A stretch of DNA of 64,000 nucleotides, from positions 186,001 through 250,000 of the forward strand of contig NZ_JACVVD010000002.1 of the NCBI RefSeq assembly GCF_014534655.1, read 5' to 3'. The position numbers and the translations under genes are program-made. Origin of the DNA: Paenibacillus sedimenti. GTDB taxonomy: Bacteria; Bacillota; Bacilli; Paenibacillales; NBRC-103111. Below the pieces are notes generated by a model that ran no database searches, was not told the DNA's origin, and saw only the letters and a program-made list of their open reading frames with translations. This document shows positions 36,406 to 50,510 of the stretch, one piece after another (position 1 is the stretch's first letter; each line of letters begins with the position of its first letter).

Positions 36406-37383
36406 TTAAATAGTGAAAAAGTAAGTAGCCTTCAGCGTATCGAGCTCGGCCAGCTTGACGGCGACATTGAAGCTCGTTTCAGCAGCGGGCTTATCGCCGA
36501 TTAACGGCTGTTTTTTGTACAGCTTGCTGATCTGGACTTGAATGCTTCCCGGCACGGGCTCGTCCGTCACTTGAATACGATGGGGCTCATACATCAACAC
36601 GCTCATGATCGTTCTGGCTGTGCTGCTGGAGCTTTGCTGAAGCTCTTGAATCAACTCGTGATCCAGTAGAGAGGGAATGCGCTCTGACATGCCGGGAAGC
36701 GCATCGCAATGGTGCTTAACCGCCTTGGCCAGCAGAGCATCCATCGCTAGAAATTCCGGCTGCAGCATAATGCGGTGGTCTTCCACGACAGCGTGAGCGA
36801 GAGCTAGAGCCGTTTCTTCATCAGCTTCCAGATAATGACCGCGAAAACGGAGTCCTTTTATCAATTCAGAAGGTTGCAACTCGTGTTGACCGGCATGGTA
36901 AGTATCTCTGAGAAAGCTGTCTAGGTGATCTAAACCCATAAGAGGGGTTTTATTTGTGATAGGGCTGTCTTGATTCAATATGGCGACGATCGCTGACGGC
37001 AAAATACCGTGCTTGTTCAAAATCTCTGCAACGGTCCCCGTTTCAATCAAGCGTTCCGTAAGCTTATGATGGTCGTAACCGAGCGTCCGTTCGACGGCAT
37101 GGGAAAAGGGCAAATGTCCGATATCGTGCAAAAGCGCCGCAATGCGAAGCAACGGTTCATCTGGAAAAAAGTGCGCCGCAAGCGACCACACACCGACCGT
37201 GTGCTCGAAGCGGGAATGCGTCATCGGCGAGAAAAGCGCAGACGCGCCGAAATGATGCAGAAACTTCAAACGGCGGACCGGCTGCGACTGGAAAAGCTGG
37301 ACTTCGACCGGTAGGGCGGTTGTGTTCCACCTATAGATAGGTTCCCATATCGTCCCGGTCAGACAGGTATGCTGTATACTCAA
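36406..37383 (-). CDS. HD domain phosphohydrolase
   Basis: 325 residues from TTG 37383, chosen because GGAGG lies nine bases upstream. An ATG at 37437 is in frame but has no binding site and would overlap the divergent gene. Metal-binding residues are seen in HSRFEHTVGVW, ALLHDIGHLPFSHA and LDHLDSF, the dGTPase/YwfO-like HD pattern. Such enzymes hydrolyse phosphate esters of nucleotides (for example dNTPs or cyclic or hyperphosphorylated nucleotides). Substrate not predictable. It is 25 bases upstream of thymidine kinase on the same strand, which hints at a nucleotide role. Confidence 0.85.
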   Translation of the reverse strand: MSIQHTCLTGTIWEPIYRWNTTALPVEVQLFQSQPVRRLKFLHHFGASALFSPMTHSRFEHTVGVWSLAAHFFPDEPLLRIAALLHDIGHLPFSHAVERTLGYDHHKLTERLIETGTVAEILNKHGILPSAIVAILNQDSPITNKTPLMGLDHLDSFLRDTYHAGQHELQPSELIKGLRFRGHYLEADEETALALAHAVVEDHRIMLQPEFLAMDALLAKAVKHHCDALPGMSERIPSLLDHELIQELQQSSSSTARTIMSVLMYEPHRIQVTDEPVPGSIQVQISKLYKKQPLIGDKPAAETSFNVAVKLAELDTLKATYFFTI

Positions 37384-37414
37384 AACAGAGTTCCTCCTAC
37401 GCTGTGGAATCTGG

Positions 37415-37972
37415 ATGTATGTTTTTTGCAGCGGCATAAGCTATCATAGCATGAAACATAGAAAGTTTGCTATCAAACATTCCCATGGAACTCCCAGCGA
37501 TTGCATCATTATTCTGGGAGCTGCGGTCTGGGATGGCAAGCCGAGTCCGGCTTTACGCGAGCGGCTGGATATCGCCGTGGAAGCCTATCGCAACGGCTTG
37601 GCGCCGACCATCATCGCAACCGGCGGCGTCGGGGGCAATGAACCGTCCGAAGCGGAGACGATGAAACATTTTCTCGTGGAAAAAGGTATTCCGGCGGAAG
37701 CTATTCTATTGGAGGAACAATCGCATACGACGATGGAGAACTTACGCAACAGCCGCTCCATCATGGAGGAGAAGGGGCTTACGAACGCCGTCATCGTGAC
37801 GCACGGCTTTCATGCCTATCGAGCATCGCTTATGGCGCATAGCCTGGGGATTCCTTCTACTGTGGAACCGGTGCAAATTCGTCCTCTGGCGCTTACGTAT
37901 TACACGCTGCGTGAGTGCGCGGGAATTGCTGTGTTTTCAATGGAATGGGTGCTGGAGACGATAACTGGATAA
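37415..37972 (+). CDS. YdcF family protein (DUF218)
   Basis: 185 residues if started at ATG 37415; a second ATG at 37451 is possible and neither has a strong binding site. The DUF218 fold is recognisable from IIILGAAVWDGKPSPALRERLD, ATGGVGGNEPSEAETMKHFLVEKG, EEQSHTTMENLRNS and VTHGFHAYRASLMA. Many relatives have N-terminal membrane helices, which this one lacks, so it resembles the soluble SanA-like or cytosolic versions. Proteins of the family are linked to envelope integrity and vancomycin tolerance, but the reaction is unknown. Divergent from the HD gene with only 31 bases between starts. Confidence 0.8.
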   Translation: MYVFCSGISYHSMKHRKFAIKHSHGTPSDCIIILGAAVWDGKPSPALRERLDIAVEAYRNGLAPTIIATGGVGGNEPSEAETMKHFLVEKGIPAEAILLEEQSHTTMENLRNSRSIMEEKGLTNAVIVTHGFHAYRASLMAHSLGIPSTVEPVQIRPLALTYYTLRECAGIAVFSMEWVLETITG

Positions 37973-38036
37973 TGGGCTCGTAAGCTTGAACTGACATCTT
38001 CGCTGTATCGTCTATTCCTATGAAAAGGAATACGAT

Positions 38037-39260
38037 ATGGGGGCGATTCGGGTGAGAATAACGAATAAAGTATGTGTAGGCATGGCGGCAATTCTCTGCA
38101 TAGCGGGATCTGCCGCTTTTTTGCTGCCTGCAGGCCAAAATCTTCATCCTGCATGGCAAGAGCAGGCGCAGGCAACAGCCCATCCAACTAGCGAACATGA
38201 CATTCAGCCCGCTGTTCAACCTTTTACACAGCCAACTGCTAATCTAATTCTCACACCGTCCCCCGTACCAACTCCCCAACCCTCTGCTCCTGGTGTAGAA
38301 CAGCTTGTCCCCTACAATGGACCTGTGGAGCATATCTTCTTCCATCCGCTAATCGTCTACCCGGAGCTCGCTTTTGACGGCGATTCGATGAGTAAAGGAT
38401 ATCATGATTGGTTTGTCACGATCAAAGAATTTCGGGGCATTCTCGACTCCCTATACAGCAAAAACTACATGCTGATTGACATACACACCTTATATGAGGC
38501 TTCAACTGAAGACAATCATACGGTTGTGAAGCCGAAAGAGCTTCGTCTGCCTCCAGGCAAAAAGCCTGTCGTTCTGTCCATCGATGATTTGAACTACTAC
38601 ACTTACATGAAGGAAAATGGCAATGCATACCGTCTCGTTTTGGATGATGATGGAGAGGTGGCGACCTACTCAGTAACCCCGGACGGGAAGGAGCTCGTAT
38701 CCCGGGATAACGAAATCATTCCGATTCTCGATGATTTTATTGAGAAGCATCCGGACTTTTCCTTCCAGCGAGCGAAGGGGGTCATCGCGTTGACCGGCTA
38801 TGAAGGCGTGCTCGGGTACAGAACGGATCAATTATATTCGGCGGATTATGCGCGCGAAAAGGAAAAAGCGATGGCGGTAATCGAGCGGCTAAAAGCCACA
38901 GGATGGTCATTTGCTTCCCACGGGTATGGTCACTTGGATGCAGCCAAGGTTTCCCTTGACCGGTTCAAAAAAGATACGGAACGATGGAAAAAGGAGGTCG
39001 AATCCTTAACCGGACCAACCTCTGTCTACATCTATCCTTACGGCAGCAGCTTGCCCGCCAAAGACGCCAAATATCAATTTTTGCTTCAATCCGGCTTTCA
39101 AATGATCTGTGCGGTAGGTCCAGCCCCTTACCTGCAGTTCACCGGCAACAGCGTCATGATGGATCGCAGGCATATTGACGGGATCGGACTGCATGATCAA
39201 AGAATAAGGCTGCTCCCTTTATTTGACAGTAAAGATATATGGGACGATGTTAGGGGATAG
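38037..39260 (+). CDS. Polysaccharide deacetylase family protein, secreted
   Basis: 407 residues from ATG 38037 (AAGGA seven bases upstream). A signal peptide or anchor helix (about 12-33) and a Pro/Thr/Gln-rich linker (about 45-90) come first. A NodB-like deacetylase domain follows (about 95-400): SIDDLNYY holds the catalytic Asp pair, SHGYGH the zinc histidines, and YIYPYG a later motif. A long insertion separates the first and second motifs. It probably removes acetyl groups from peptidoglycan or an exopolysaccharide outside the cell. A weak hairpin GGGGA/TCCCC over the stop may end the transcript. Confidence 0.87.
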   Translation: MGAIRVRITNKVCVGMAAILCIAGSAAFLLPAGQNLHPAWQEQAQATAHPTSEHDIQPAVQPFTQPTANLILTPSPVPTPQPSAPGVEQLVPYNGPVEHIFFHPLIVYPELAFDGDSMSKGYHDWFVTIKEFRGILDSLYSKNYMLIDIHTLYEASTEDNHTVVKPKELRLPPGKKPVVLSIDDLNYYTYMKENGNAYRLVLDDDGEVATYSVTPDGKELVSRDNEIIPILDDFIEKHPDFSFQRAKGVIALTGYEGVLGYRTDQLYSADYAREKEKAMAVIERLKATGWSFASHGYGHLDAAKVSLDRFKKDTERWKKEVESLTGPTSVYIYPYGSSLPAKDAKYQFLLQSGFQMICAVGPAPYLQFTGNSVMMDRRHIDGIGLHDQRIRLLPLFDSKDIWDDVRG

Positions 39261-39293
39261 GTTTTCCCCATTTGAAGTCTATGAAGTTATTAA

Positions 39294-39316
39294 TGTGAAA
39301 CCCCTTACAATATAAT
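39294..39316 (+). promoter_or_regulatory. Candidate GlnR/TnrA site overlapping a -10 upstream of gltB
   Basis: TGTGA-AACCCC-TTACA (39294-39309) resembles the nitrogen-control consensus TGTNA-N7-TNACA but has a spacer one base short. TATAAT follows at 39311-39316. Control of glutamate synthase by TnrA/GlnR is known in Bacillus. A further TATAAT lies at 39353-39358. Confidence 0.3.
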
Positions 39317-39512
39317 AATTTTTGAATTGAACTATACTATTTCAAGTGTTAATATAATATAAAAAATATTGAGACTATTTCATCAATTCGCATTCTTAGG
39401 CATTGTTCTACATAGGGGTGAAATAGAAATTGTCACGCTTCGACATTTTAATACTTTAAAGCGTACAACGGACAAAGCGTCGCCAAAAACCAGAAGAGAA
39501 AGGTTGCACAAC

Positions 39513-44105
<4,593 letters not shown>

Positions 44106-44128
44106 AAAACTCTCAGGAGGGCAACGCA

Positions 44129-45616
44129 ATGGGTAAACCCACTGGTTTTATGGAATATAGTCGTGAAGTCGCTACCGAAGCGGCCCCGCTGCAGCGGATC
44201 GGTCATTGGAAAGAGTTTGCGACTCCACTGACGGACGATAAACTTCAGACGCAAGGCGCTAGATGTATGGACTGCGGCATCCCGTTCTGTCATACGGGCA
44301 AGCTGATAAGCGGCATGGCTGCCGGCTGCCCGGTCAACAACCTGATCCCGGAATGGAACGATCTCGTGTATCGCGGTCAATGGAGAGAAGCGTTGGATCG
44401 TCTGCACAAGACGAACAACTTCCCTGAATTTACTGGCCGCGTATGTCCCGCTCCGTGCGAAGGTTCTTGTACGGTTGGCCTGAAAGACACACCGGTTACG
44501 ATTAAAAGCATCGAAAAAGCGATTATCGATAAAGGCTTCGCCGAAGGCTGGATTACACCCCAGCCTCCGGAAGTCCGCACCGGCAAGAAGGTTGCCGTCG
44601 TAGGCTCCGGTCCATCCGGACTCGCTGCAGCGGCCCAACTGAACAAAGCCGGCCACTGGGTGACCGTATTCGAACGCGCCGACCGTATCGGCGGACTGCT
44701 CATGTACGGCATCCCGAATATGAAGCTGGATAAGAAGTACGTCCAGCGCCGTGTCGATCTGCTTGAAGCCGAGGGCGTTACTTTCATAACCGGCGCTCAC
44801 GTTGGCGTGAACTATCCGATTGAGAAGCTGCAAGAGGAGTTCGATGCGATCGTCCTTTGCGGAGGAGCTACGAAAGGGCGCGACCTTCCGATTGAAGGCC
44901 GTGAGCTGAAAGGCATTCACTTGGCGATGGAATTCCTGAGCAAGAACACGAAGAGCTTGCTCGATTCCGAGCACGCTGACGGCGCCTTTATATCAGCCGA
45001 AGGCAAAGATGTCATCGTTATCGGCGGAGGCGACACGGGAACGGACTGCGTGGGCACATCCTTGCGCCACAAGTGCAAGAGCGTCACCCAGTTCGAAATC
45101 ATGCCGAAATCGCCGGATACGCGTCCGGCGAACAATCCTTGGCCGGAGTGGCCGAAAGTCCACAAGGTGGACTACGGTCAACAGGAAGCGGCCGCCGTTC
45201 AAGGCGCCGATCCGCGTCAGTACCTCATCAACACGAAGAAATTCGTGGGGGATGAGAACGGCAACCTGAAAGAGCTGCACACGGTTCTGATCGAGTGGCA
45301 GAAGAATGAAAAGGGCGCGTTCGTGCCTGTTGAAGTGCCGGGCAGCGAGAAAGTGTACCCAGCGCAGCTTGTGCTGATTGCTATGGGATTCACAGGACCG
45401 GAGAACACGGTACTGGATCAGCTTGGTGTTGAGAAAGACGATCGCTCCAATGCGAAAGCGGCATACGGCACATTCGCGACGAATGTACCGGGCATCTTCG
45501 CAGCGGGCGACATGCGTCGCGGTCAAAGCCTTGTCGTTTGGGCAATCAACGAAGGTCGCGCTGCGGCTCGTGAAGTCGATCGCTACCTCATGGGATCGTC
45601 GAACTTGCCATCATAG
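44129..45616 (+). CDS. gltD: Glutamate synthase small subunit (beta)
   Basis: 495 residues from ATG 44129 with CAGGAGGG upstream, 23 bases after gltB. N-terminal 4Fe-4S cysteines are in [18 protein letters not shown] and CPAPCEGSC. An FAD-binding [17 protein letters not shown] lies at about 155-171, the NADPH-binding [15 protein letters not shown] at about 295-310, and a closing FAD motif [19 protein letters not shown]. It takes electrons from NADPH and passes them to the large subunit. It is followed by a clear terminator, after which base composition falls sharply. Confidence 0.98.
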   Translation: MGKPTGFMEYSREVATEAAPLQRIGHWKEFATPLTDDKLQTQGARCMDCGIPFCHTGKLISGMAAGCPVNNLIPEWNDLVYRGQWREALDRLHKTNNFPEFTGRVCPAPCEGSCTVGLKDTPVTIKSIEKAIIDKGFAEGWITPQPPEVRTGKKVAVVGSGPSGLAAAAQLNKAGHWVTVFERADRIGGLLMYGIPNMKLDKKYVQRRVDLLEAEGVTFITGAHVGVNYPIEKLQEEFDAIVLCGGATKGRDLPIEGRELKGIHLAMEFLSKNTKSLLDSEHADGAFISAEGKDVIVIGGGDTGTDCVGTSLRHKCKSVTQFEIMPKSPDTRPANNPWPEWPKVHKVDYGQQEAAAVQGADPRQYLINTKKFVGDENGNLKELHTVLIEWQKNEKGAFVPVEVPGSEKVYPAQLVLIAMGFTGPENTVLDQLGVEKDDRSNAKAAYGTFATNVPGIFAAGDMRRGQSLVVWAINEGRAAAREVDRYLMGSSNLPS

Positions 45617-45631
45617 AGCTTTATATCAAAT

Positions 45632-45678
45632 AGACTGCTTTCGAAGTAGACGCGGGTTTACTTGGAGGCAGTCTTTTT
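45632..45678 (+). terminator. Terminator of the gltBD operon
   Basis: AGACTGC (45632-45638) pairs with GCAGTCT (45668-45674), with inner pairing of AAGTA and TACTT, followed by TTTTT. It marks the left border of the AT-rich island. Confidence 0.85.
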
Positions 45679-45735
45679 GCTTTTCACTATGAGAATTTGG
45701 TCTTTTTTTGCAATGTTAATAATTTGTATTTTTAT

Positions 45736-45784
45736 GACATTACGACATTATTTTACTTTTTTTATTCCTGATTATCTGTATAAT
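45736..45784 (+). promoter_or_regulatory. Promoter region with direct repeat ahead of the HAD/two-component genes
   Basis: A direct repeat GACATTA at 45736-45742 and 45744-45750 lies 29 bases upstream of TATAAT at 45779-45784. The -35 is poor, as for an activator-dependent promoter; the repeat is a candidate response-regulator site. Confidence 0.35.
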
Positions 45785-45836
45785 GACTGTAAACTGATGA
45801 TTTCATCAAAAATTGGAAAGGAAATTATATGGTCGC

Positions 45837-46472
45837 ATGAAAAAAGTCATTGTATTTGATTTTGACGGAACTTTAGTTCATTCCAGGCCGTTAGCTATTC
45901 AAATTTTTAATGAACTAGCTGAAAAGTATGGATGTACGAAGATCGAGGAACATTTAGTTGAAGAATACGCCAAATTAAATATAAGAGACCGTTTAAAGGC
46001 TTTGAAATGCCCCATACATAAGCTTCCGAGATTACTTCTTGATGCACGGAAAAGATATAAAAGCTCAGTAGTGGGTCTTAACTTGATTTCCGGGATTGAG
46101 GACGTACTCAGAACCTTGAAACAAATGAATATAAGAATCGGTATTCTAAGTTCTAATGCCGAATCGAATATTCGTCATTTTTTACAACTGAACGGGATTG
46201 AATTCTTTGATTATGTCTATTGCGCAAGCAATCTTTTTGGCAAAGATAAGGCAATAGCAAAAATGGTAAAAGAGCTTAGTTTGAAAACAGAAGACGTTGT
46301 ATATGTCGGAGATGAAATACGCGATATTGAGGCTTGTAAGAAGGTGAATGTGACGAGCGTTGCGGTAATATGGGGGTATGATTCAGAAGAGCTGATTTTG
46401 AAAGGAAAGCCTGATTTTATCGTTCACCATCCCGAAGAAATCGCTCGAATTGTTCAAGGAGGCAACATTTAG
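45837..46472 (+). CDS. HAD superfamily phosphatase
   Basis: 211 residues from ATG 45837; AAAGGA lies 14 bases upstream, rather far, and a TTG at 45813 is an alternative. Motif I FDFDGTLVHS, motif II LSSNAESN, the motif III lysine region and motif IV GDEIRDIEA are all present, with a helical cap between residues 18 and 80. This is a phosphoglycolate phosphatase-like hydrolase of small phosphate esters. Its stop is immediately followed by the GTG of the first histidine kinase, so it is part of that operon, although a HAD enzyme is not a usual partner of a two-component pair. Confidence 0.87.
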   Translation: MKKVIVFDFDGTLVHSRPLAIQIFNELAEKYGCTKIEEHLVEEYAKLNIRDRLKALKCPIHKLPRLLLDARKRYKSSVVGLNLISGIEDVLRTLKQMNIRIGILSSNAESNIRHFLQLNGIEFFDYVYCASNLFGKDKAIAKMVKELSLKTEDVVYVGDEIRDIEACKKVNVTSVAVIWGYDSEELILKGKPDFIVHHPEEIARIVQGGNI

Positions 46473-47819
46473 GTGCTTTATTTAGCAATGTTTCTCATGT
46501 TGCTGCTAACTGCTATTATTATTGCCTATATCAATCCGGGGGTAGACAGATCACAGTGGGCAGTCTTTTTCCTGATTACTTCCTCCTTGGCGCTTTTGTC
46601 GGCGGCCATTCTGGCTTTGGTCCCTCCGATATACATCGGTAAATGGATGCAGCAGTTAATTATGCTTTTTAATTACATCAGTCACACCTTCTACTACTAT
46701 GCTTTTTTAATGTTTACGATAGTTTATTCCAATTTCTTCACGAAGAAGCATCAAAAAAAGTATGCCTATATACTCGTTATTCCTTGTTTTATAATGGTGT
46801 TTTTTTACCCTTGGGGGCAGTTTGTAAAAGAAGATTTAACCTATTTCATTATCCTGCTGTTCTGGACCGTGCCTTACAATCTACTAGGCTGCATCCTTCT
46901 GATATTGTCTTATCTGAAAGAAAAAAACAGGACGATTAAGCGTAATCGGTTGTTTATTGTTCTAATTTTTGTGCCGGGCATCTTATCGACATTAGTTTTC
47001 GTCAACTTGGCAGATGTATTTTATTATGAAAATGCAGCTCAAATGCACCGATACGCGGGTCTATCTGTTTCGCTTTCTTTCCTCATGTTTATAGTTTTTT
47101 CCATACTTAACGGAGTTATTTTTGTACGTAAGGAAAACGATTTACTAAACAACTCGGTTCGTGTTTATGCCTCAGGTGCGGAAATTATGAATCATACCAT
47201 CAAAAATGAAACCGTAAACATTATGTTATATGTGGACCAAATGAAGGCGTTACTACAGCAGGAAGCGGGCGGCAAAGAAATAGTGCTTGAAAATATCGAG
47301 CGGCTGACCGAGGCTTCTCAACGCATGCTCCGTGTGGTAAATCTGTTCAGAGGACATAATCGGGAAATAAAGATTACTCCAAGATCAGTTCTGCTTGAAG
47401 AGGCAATTAATCAAGTCTTTTTCAAGTTGTCTCCTGCATTTGAGAAGGCGGAAATTATGCTTGAACGGCAATTCGTATATCGGGGTTTACTATTTGTAGA
47501 CGTGGAACTGCTGCAGGAGGCAATCCAAAACCTGCTTCAAAATGCAATGGAAGCGTATAACGGGAAGCCCGGAGCGATCCGGGTTGAAACCACAAAAAGA
47601 AGAATGGTTGAAATTACTGTTTCTGATCAAGCAGGTGGAATACCCGAAGACATGATACAGCGGGTTACAGAAGCTTTTTTCAGCACAAAAAATGTCTCTA
47701 CCAACCACGGAATCGGCCTGCACCATGTGGACAAAATTATGAAAGCCCATAGAGGGAAACTTGAGATTTCAAACATCGAAAATGGAGCATCAGTAACGAT
47801 GAAATTTCCAATGAGGTGA
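46473..47819 (+). CDS. Sensor histidine kinase with seven N-terminal membrane helices (first of two)
   Basis: 448 residues from GTG 46473, AAGGAGG upstream. About seven hydrophobic helices fill residues 1-215, with no large extracellular domain, the layout of kinases that sense small or membrane-buried signals such as peptides. A cytosolic H-box contains His241 in MNHTIKNE. The HATPase_c domain (about 335-448) has the N-box QNLLQNAMEAY and glycine motifs DQAGGIP and HGIGLHH. It is followed four bases later by its response regulator. A second kinase of the same design lies at 48488, with the same MNHxxKxE H-box. Confidence 0.9.
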   Translation: MLYLAMFLMLLLTAIIIAYINPGVDRSQWAVFFLITSSLALLSAAILALVPPIYIGKWMQQLIMLFNYISHTFYYYAFLMFTIVYSNFFTKKHQKKYAYILVIPCFIMVFFYPWGQFVKEDLTYFIILLFWTVPYNLLGCILLILSYLKEKNRTIKRNRLFIVLIFVPGILSTLVFVNLADVFYYENAAQMHRYAGLSVSLSFLMFIVFSILNGVIFVRKENDLLNNSVRVYASGAEIMNHTIKNETVNIMLYVDQMKALLQQEAGGKEIVLENIERLTEASQRMLRVVNLFRGHNREIKITPRSVLLEEAINQVFFKLSPAFEKAEIMLERQFVYRGLLFVDVELLQEAIQNLLQNAMEAYNGKPGAIRVETTKRRMVEITVSDQAGGIPEDMIQRVTEAFFSTKNVSTNHGIGLHHVDKIMKAHRGKLEISNIENGASVTMKFPMR

Positions 47820-47823
47820 TCAA

Positions 47824-48417
47824 GTGGACGTTATAAAAGTCATGATCGTTGACGATGACCAATCCTGGCGCGAACATATGCGGGAATTATTGGTAGAAGA
47901 AAAGGATATTCAGGTTATTCACTCTTGTGCCGATGAAGCAGCTGCTCTACAGGCCTTGCAAAATCAGGTTCCAGACATTGTTTTGCTGGATATTATGTTG
48001 TCCAAGCATCAATATAACGGTATTGAGGCAGCGGGTCGAATTCACCGTTTATCTTCAAGTAAAATTATTATGCTTACGAGTTTAAGCGCGGATAAACAAA
48101 GAATTTTGCAAGCTTTCGACCAAGGGGTCGTTAATTATATCGGGAAAGAAAGCTACAGGGACATTCCAGGTGCTATCAGGGCAGCCTACAAGGGTCGTGT
48201 AAGTATCCATCCGGATTGTTCTGCTATCGTTACCCAGGAGCTAAGAAGAGAGCGGAAATTACGGGTTCTATCGCCTGCCGAGCGCAGCGTACAGGATCTT
48301 CGGGAAGAGGGGAAGACGCGTAAGCAAATAGCCGAGTACTTGGTTACAACCGCCGATAATGTAAAGAGACACATTTATAATATCAGAAAAAAACTAGAGA
48401 GGGAGGGGGGGAAATAA
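47824..48417 (+). CDS. Response regulator with C-terminal HTH (first of two)
   Basis: 197 residues from GTG 47824 with TGAGGTGA upstream. The receiver domain (1 to about 120) has the acidic pair in IVDDDQSW and phospho-acceptor Asp56 in VLLDIML. Then comes a short LuxR-like helix-turn-helix (about 145-190, LSPAERSVQDLREEGKTRK, then IAEYLVTTADNVKRHIYNI). It should act as a DNA-binding regulator phosphorylated by the preceding kinase. The downstream target is not identified; the peptide operon at 50661 and its own operon are candidates. Confidence 0.9.
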   Translation: MDVIKVMIVDDDQSWREHMRELLVEEKDIQVIHSCADEAAALQALQNQVPDIVLLDIMLSKHQYNGIEAAGRIHRLSSSKIIMLTSLSADKQRILQAFDQGVVNYIGKESYRDIPGAIRAAYKGRVSIHPDCSAIVTQELRRERKLRVLSPAERSVQDLREEGKTRKQIAEYLVTTADNVKRHIYNIRKKLEREGGK

Positions 48418-48427
48418 CTCCCCTCCC
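48401..48427 (+). terminator. GC-rich hairpin between the two two-component pairs
   Basis: GGGAGGGG (48401-48408, inside the end of the response regulator gene) pairs with CCCCTCCC (48420-48427). No T-run follows, so it may only attenuate or stabilise the message. Confidence 0.4.
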
Positions 48428-48487
48428 CAAACATAATATTTGTAATTATGATAATGGATAGATGGATTCTCAAAGGGTGATAGAAGT

Positions 48488-49909
48488 ATGATATTTCATT
48501 GGATAAGCTTTCTATTATTGTGGGCTATGGGAAGCGTACTTCTTTGGAACAAGTGGCGAAGCGTAGATGCGAGGTGGGCGGGACTAACTCTTTTTGTTGG
48601 AGGAATTGGCAACCTTTCTAATATCATTGATGAACTTATGGAATCGGGCACTATTCAAGCTGATGCAGAATGGGCTAGAGTTATTTTTCTCGGCTATGAG
48701 ACCTGCTCGCTTTTGTATCATTATGGCCTGCCATATGCCTATATTAATTTCTGCCTAGACTATACCAAATTTTTCGGGAACAGAATGAAGAGGGTCATCT
48801 CATATGGATTGGCTATTCCACTCCTAATTTTACTTGGAACTACCCCAATTTATCCTATGCTTCAATTCAATTATCTCCTTCTTTCTTTATGGGCAGGGTG
48901 CACTTTACTGCCTGGATCCGCTTTACTAGTATACTGCTATTTAAAGGAGGTCCACCCTTTCGTAAAAAAGGAGCGGCTTCAGCTCCTGTTTTGTTTGCCG
49001 ATCGTCATATGGGTACTATTTGCAGACTATATTTTGTTTACTAACGGAGAGCAATTAAAATGGATATATATGGATATTATCAAATGGTTGTTCCTTATAA
49101 CATTATTTTTTCTTGCCGCGAAATACGGCATTATGGGCGTAAAACTTAGATTCAAGCAGCAAAATCTTAACCATACATTACATACGGTATCTTCCGCAAC
49201 CCAGATGATGAACCATTGTATGAAGACGGAGATAAGTATTATTTCTATGTGCGTAAATAACATCTGTAACCATCCTGCAGCCAAAAACTTGGATATTCAA
49301 GAGAATGTCGCGTTAATTATGAAAGCAACTGATCATCTTCTGGCTATGATGGCACGTTTGCGTGATCAATCGGAAGATATCAAGCTTAATCTGCAGGCTC
49401 ACCGGATATCTGTTTTGGCGGACAAAGCTATTCAAGTCATGACTCCGTATTTCTCGCAACAACAAATCACGTTGAGCCGGAACTATAGCTGTGATGCGGT
49501 GATGTTATGTGACAACGTCCAAGTTCATGAAGTATTAGTTAATTTGTTTAGCAACGCAGTTGAAGCAATGAAGTCGGGGGGGAAATTATACATTGAGATT
49601 TATCGGCTCAAAGGTGGAGTGACGTTATCAGTAAGGGATACAGGCGTCGGAATCCCTGAACGTCACTTTGGTTTTATTGTGTCTCCGTTTTTTACTACAA
49701 AGGATCGGAAAACCAATTTCGGCTTAGGGCTATCCTATGTGTACAAAGTAATGCAGGCTCATAATGGTTCAATGGAAATTTTAAGCAAGGAAGGCAAGGG
49801 CACTGCGGTTCTGCTCCATTTCCCGAAGCGTAAGTTGCTTGACTTAGATCGTAAAGTGTCCCTTTTTGGGAGGGAATTTGCAAATGATAAACCTGCTGCT
49901 CGTCGATGA
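48488..49909 (+). CDS. Sensor histidine kinase with seven N-terminal membrane helices (second of two)
   Basis: 473 residues from ATG 48488. Residues 1-215 form about six or seven membrane helices, then a cytosolic kinase with His243 in MMNHCMKTE, HATPase N-box VNLFSNAVEAMKSGG, and glycine motifs DTGVGIP and NFGLGLSYVYK. It is a diverged paralogue of the kinase at 46473, and the two kinase/regulator pairs appear to have arisen by duplication. The gene ends 26 bases inside the next response regulator gene, so the pair are coupled. Sensing of one of the two downstream peptides is a reasonable but untested idea. Confidence 0.9.
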   Translation: MIFHWISFLLLWAMGSVLLWNKWRSVDARWAGLTLFVGGIGNLSNIIDELMESGTIQADAEWARVIFLGYETCSLLYHYGLPYAYINFCLDYTKFFGNRMKRVISYGLAIPLLILLGTTPIYPMLQFNYLLLSLWAGCTLLPGSALLVYCYLKEVHPFVKKERLQLLFCLPIVIWVLFADYILFTNGEQLKWIYMDIIKWLFLITLFFLAAKYGIMGVKLRFKQQNLNHTLHTVSSATQMMNHCMKTEISIISMCVNNICNHPAAKNLDIQENVALIMKATDHLLAMMARLRDQSEDIKLNLQAHRISVLADKAIQVMTPYFSQQQITLSRNYSCDAVMLCDNVQVHEVLVNLFSNAVEAMKSGGKLYIEIYRLKGGVTLSVRDTGVGIPERHFGFIVSPFFTTKDRKTNFGLGLSYVYKVMQAHNGSMEILSKEGKGTAVLLHFPKRKLLDLDRKVSLFGREFANDKPAARR

Positions 49910-50510
49910 CGATGCAAATTGGCTGCATGCATTGAAATTGTATCTTGCCGCTGATCGTAATTTCTTTGTAATGGGAACTGCAATGAAACACAAGGAAGCC
50001 CTGGATTTTATTAAGTTTCATGGACATGAAATCGATATTGTGTTGATGGATTTGCATTTATCGTCCACAAAATGGGATGGAATCGCAGTGGCTACAGAGA
50101 TTAAACCTTACTGTGACGCGAAAATAATTATGCTTACTTCATTTGAAGAAGAAGAGGCGGTTCTTCAATCGTTTGCCGTTGGAGCCGTTAACTTTATCCC
50201 CAAGTTTCATTATCAATGGCTACCCGAAGCCATTCGTACTGCCTACTATATGGAAGGGCCAATTCAAATCCTTGTGAAAGAATATGCGCGTTTAAAACAA
50301 GAAGAGCAGCTAATGGAGTTAACTCCGGCTGAACGTGTAATTTTTGAACTTATCGAAGAGGGTTTGACCCAACAACAAATCCAGACGAAGCTCTACAAGT
50401 CGGAAAAGACAGTCAAAAATCAAGTATCGGCTATTTTGAAAAAGTTAGGTGTTAAGAGCAGTAAGGAAGCAATTCGAAAGGTTAGGCAGGGAGGATGGCT
50501 GCAGAGCTAA
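49884..50510 (+). CDS. Response regulator with C-terminal HTH (second of two)
   Basis: 208 residues from ATG 49884, placed by GGGAGGG; it overlaps the kinase end by 26 bases. The receiver has LLVDDDANW and phospho-acceptor Asp56 (VLMDLHLS). The C-terminal helix-turn-helix (about 145-195) reads LTPAERVIFELIEEGLTQQQ, then IQTKLYKSEKTVKNQVSAIL, of the LuxR/NarL type. It is a paralogue of the regulator at 47824. Its position directly before the peptide genes makes it the leading candidate for their activator. Confidence 0.9.
   Translation: MINLLLVDDDANWLHALKLYLAADRNFFVMGTAMKHKEALDFIKFHGHEIDIVLMDLHLSSTKWDGIAVATEIKPYCDAKIIMLTSFEEEEAVLQSFAVGAVNFIPKFHYQWLPEAIRTAYYMEGPIQILVKEYARLKQEEQLMELTPAERVIFELIEEGLTQQQIQTKLYKSEKTVKNQVSAILKKLGVKSSKEAIRKVRQGGWLQS

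Noticed and set aside
37385..37437. ATG at 37437 as start of the HD phosphohydrolase
   Set aside because: No ribosome binding site, and it would overlap the divergent YdcF gene; the TTG at 37383 follows GGAGG at proper distance.
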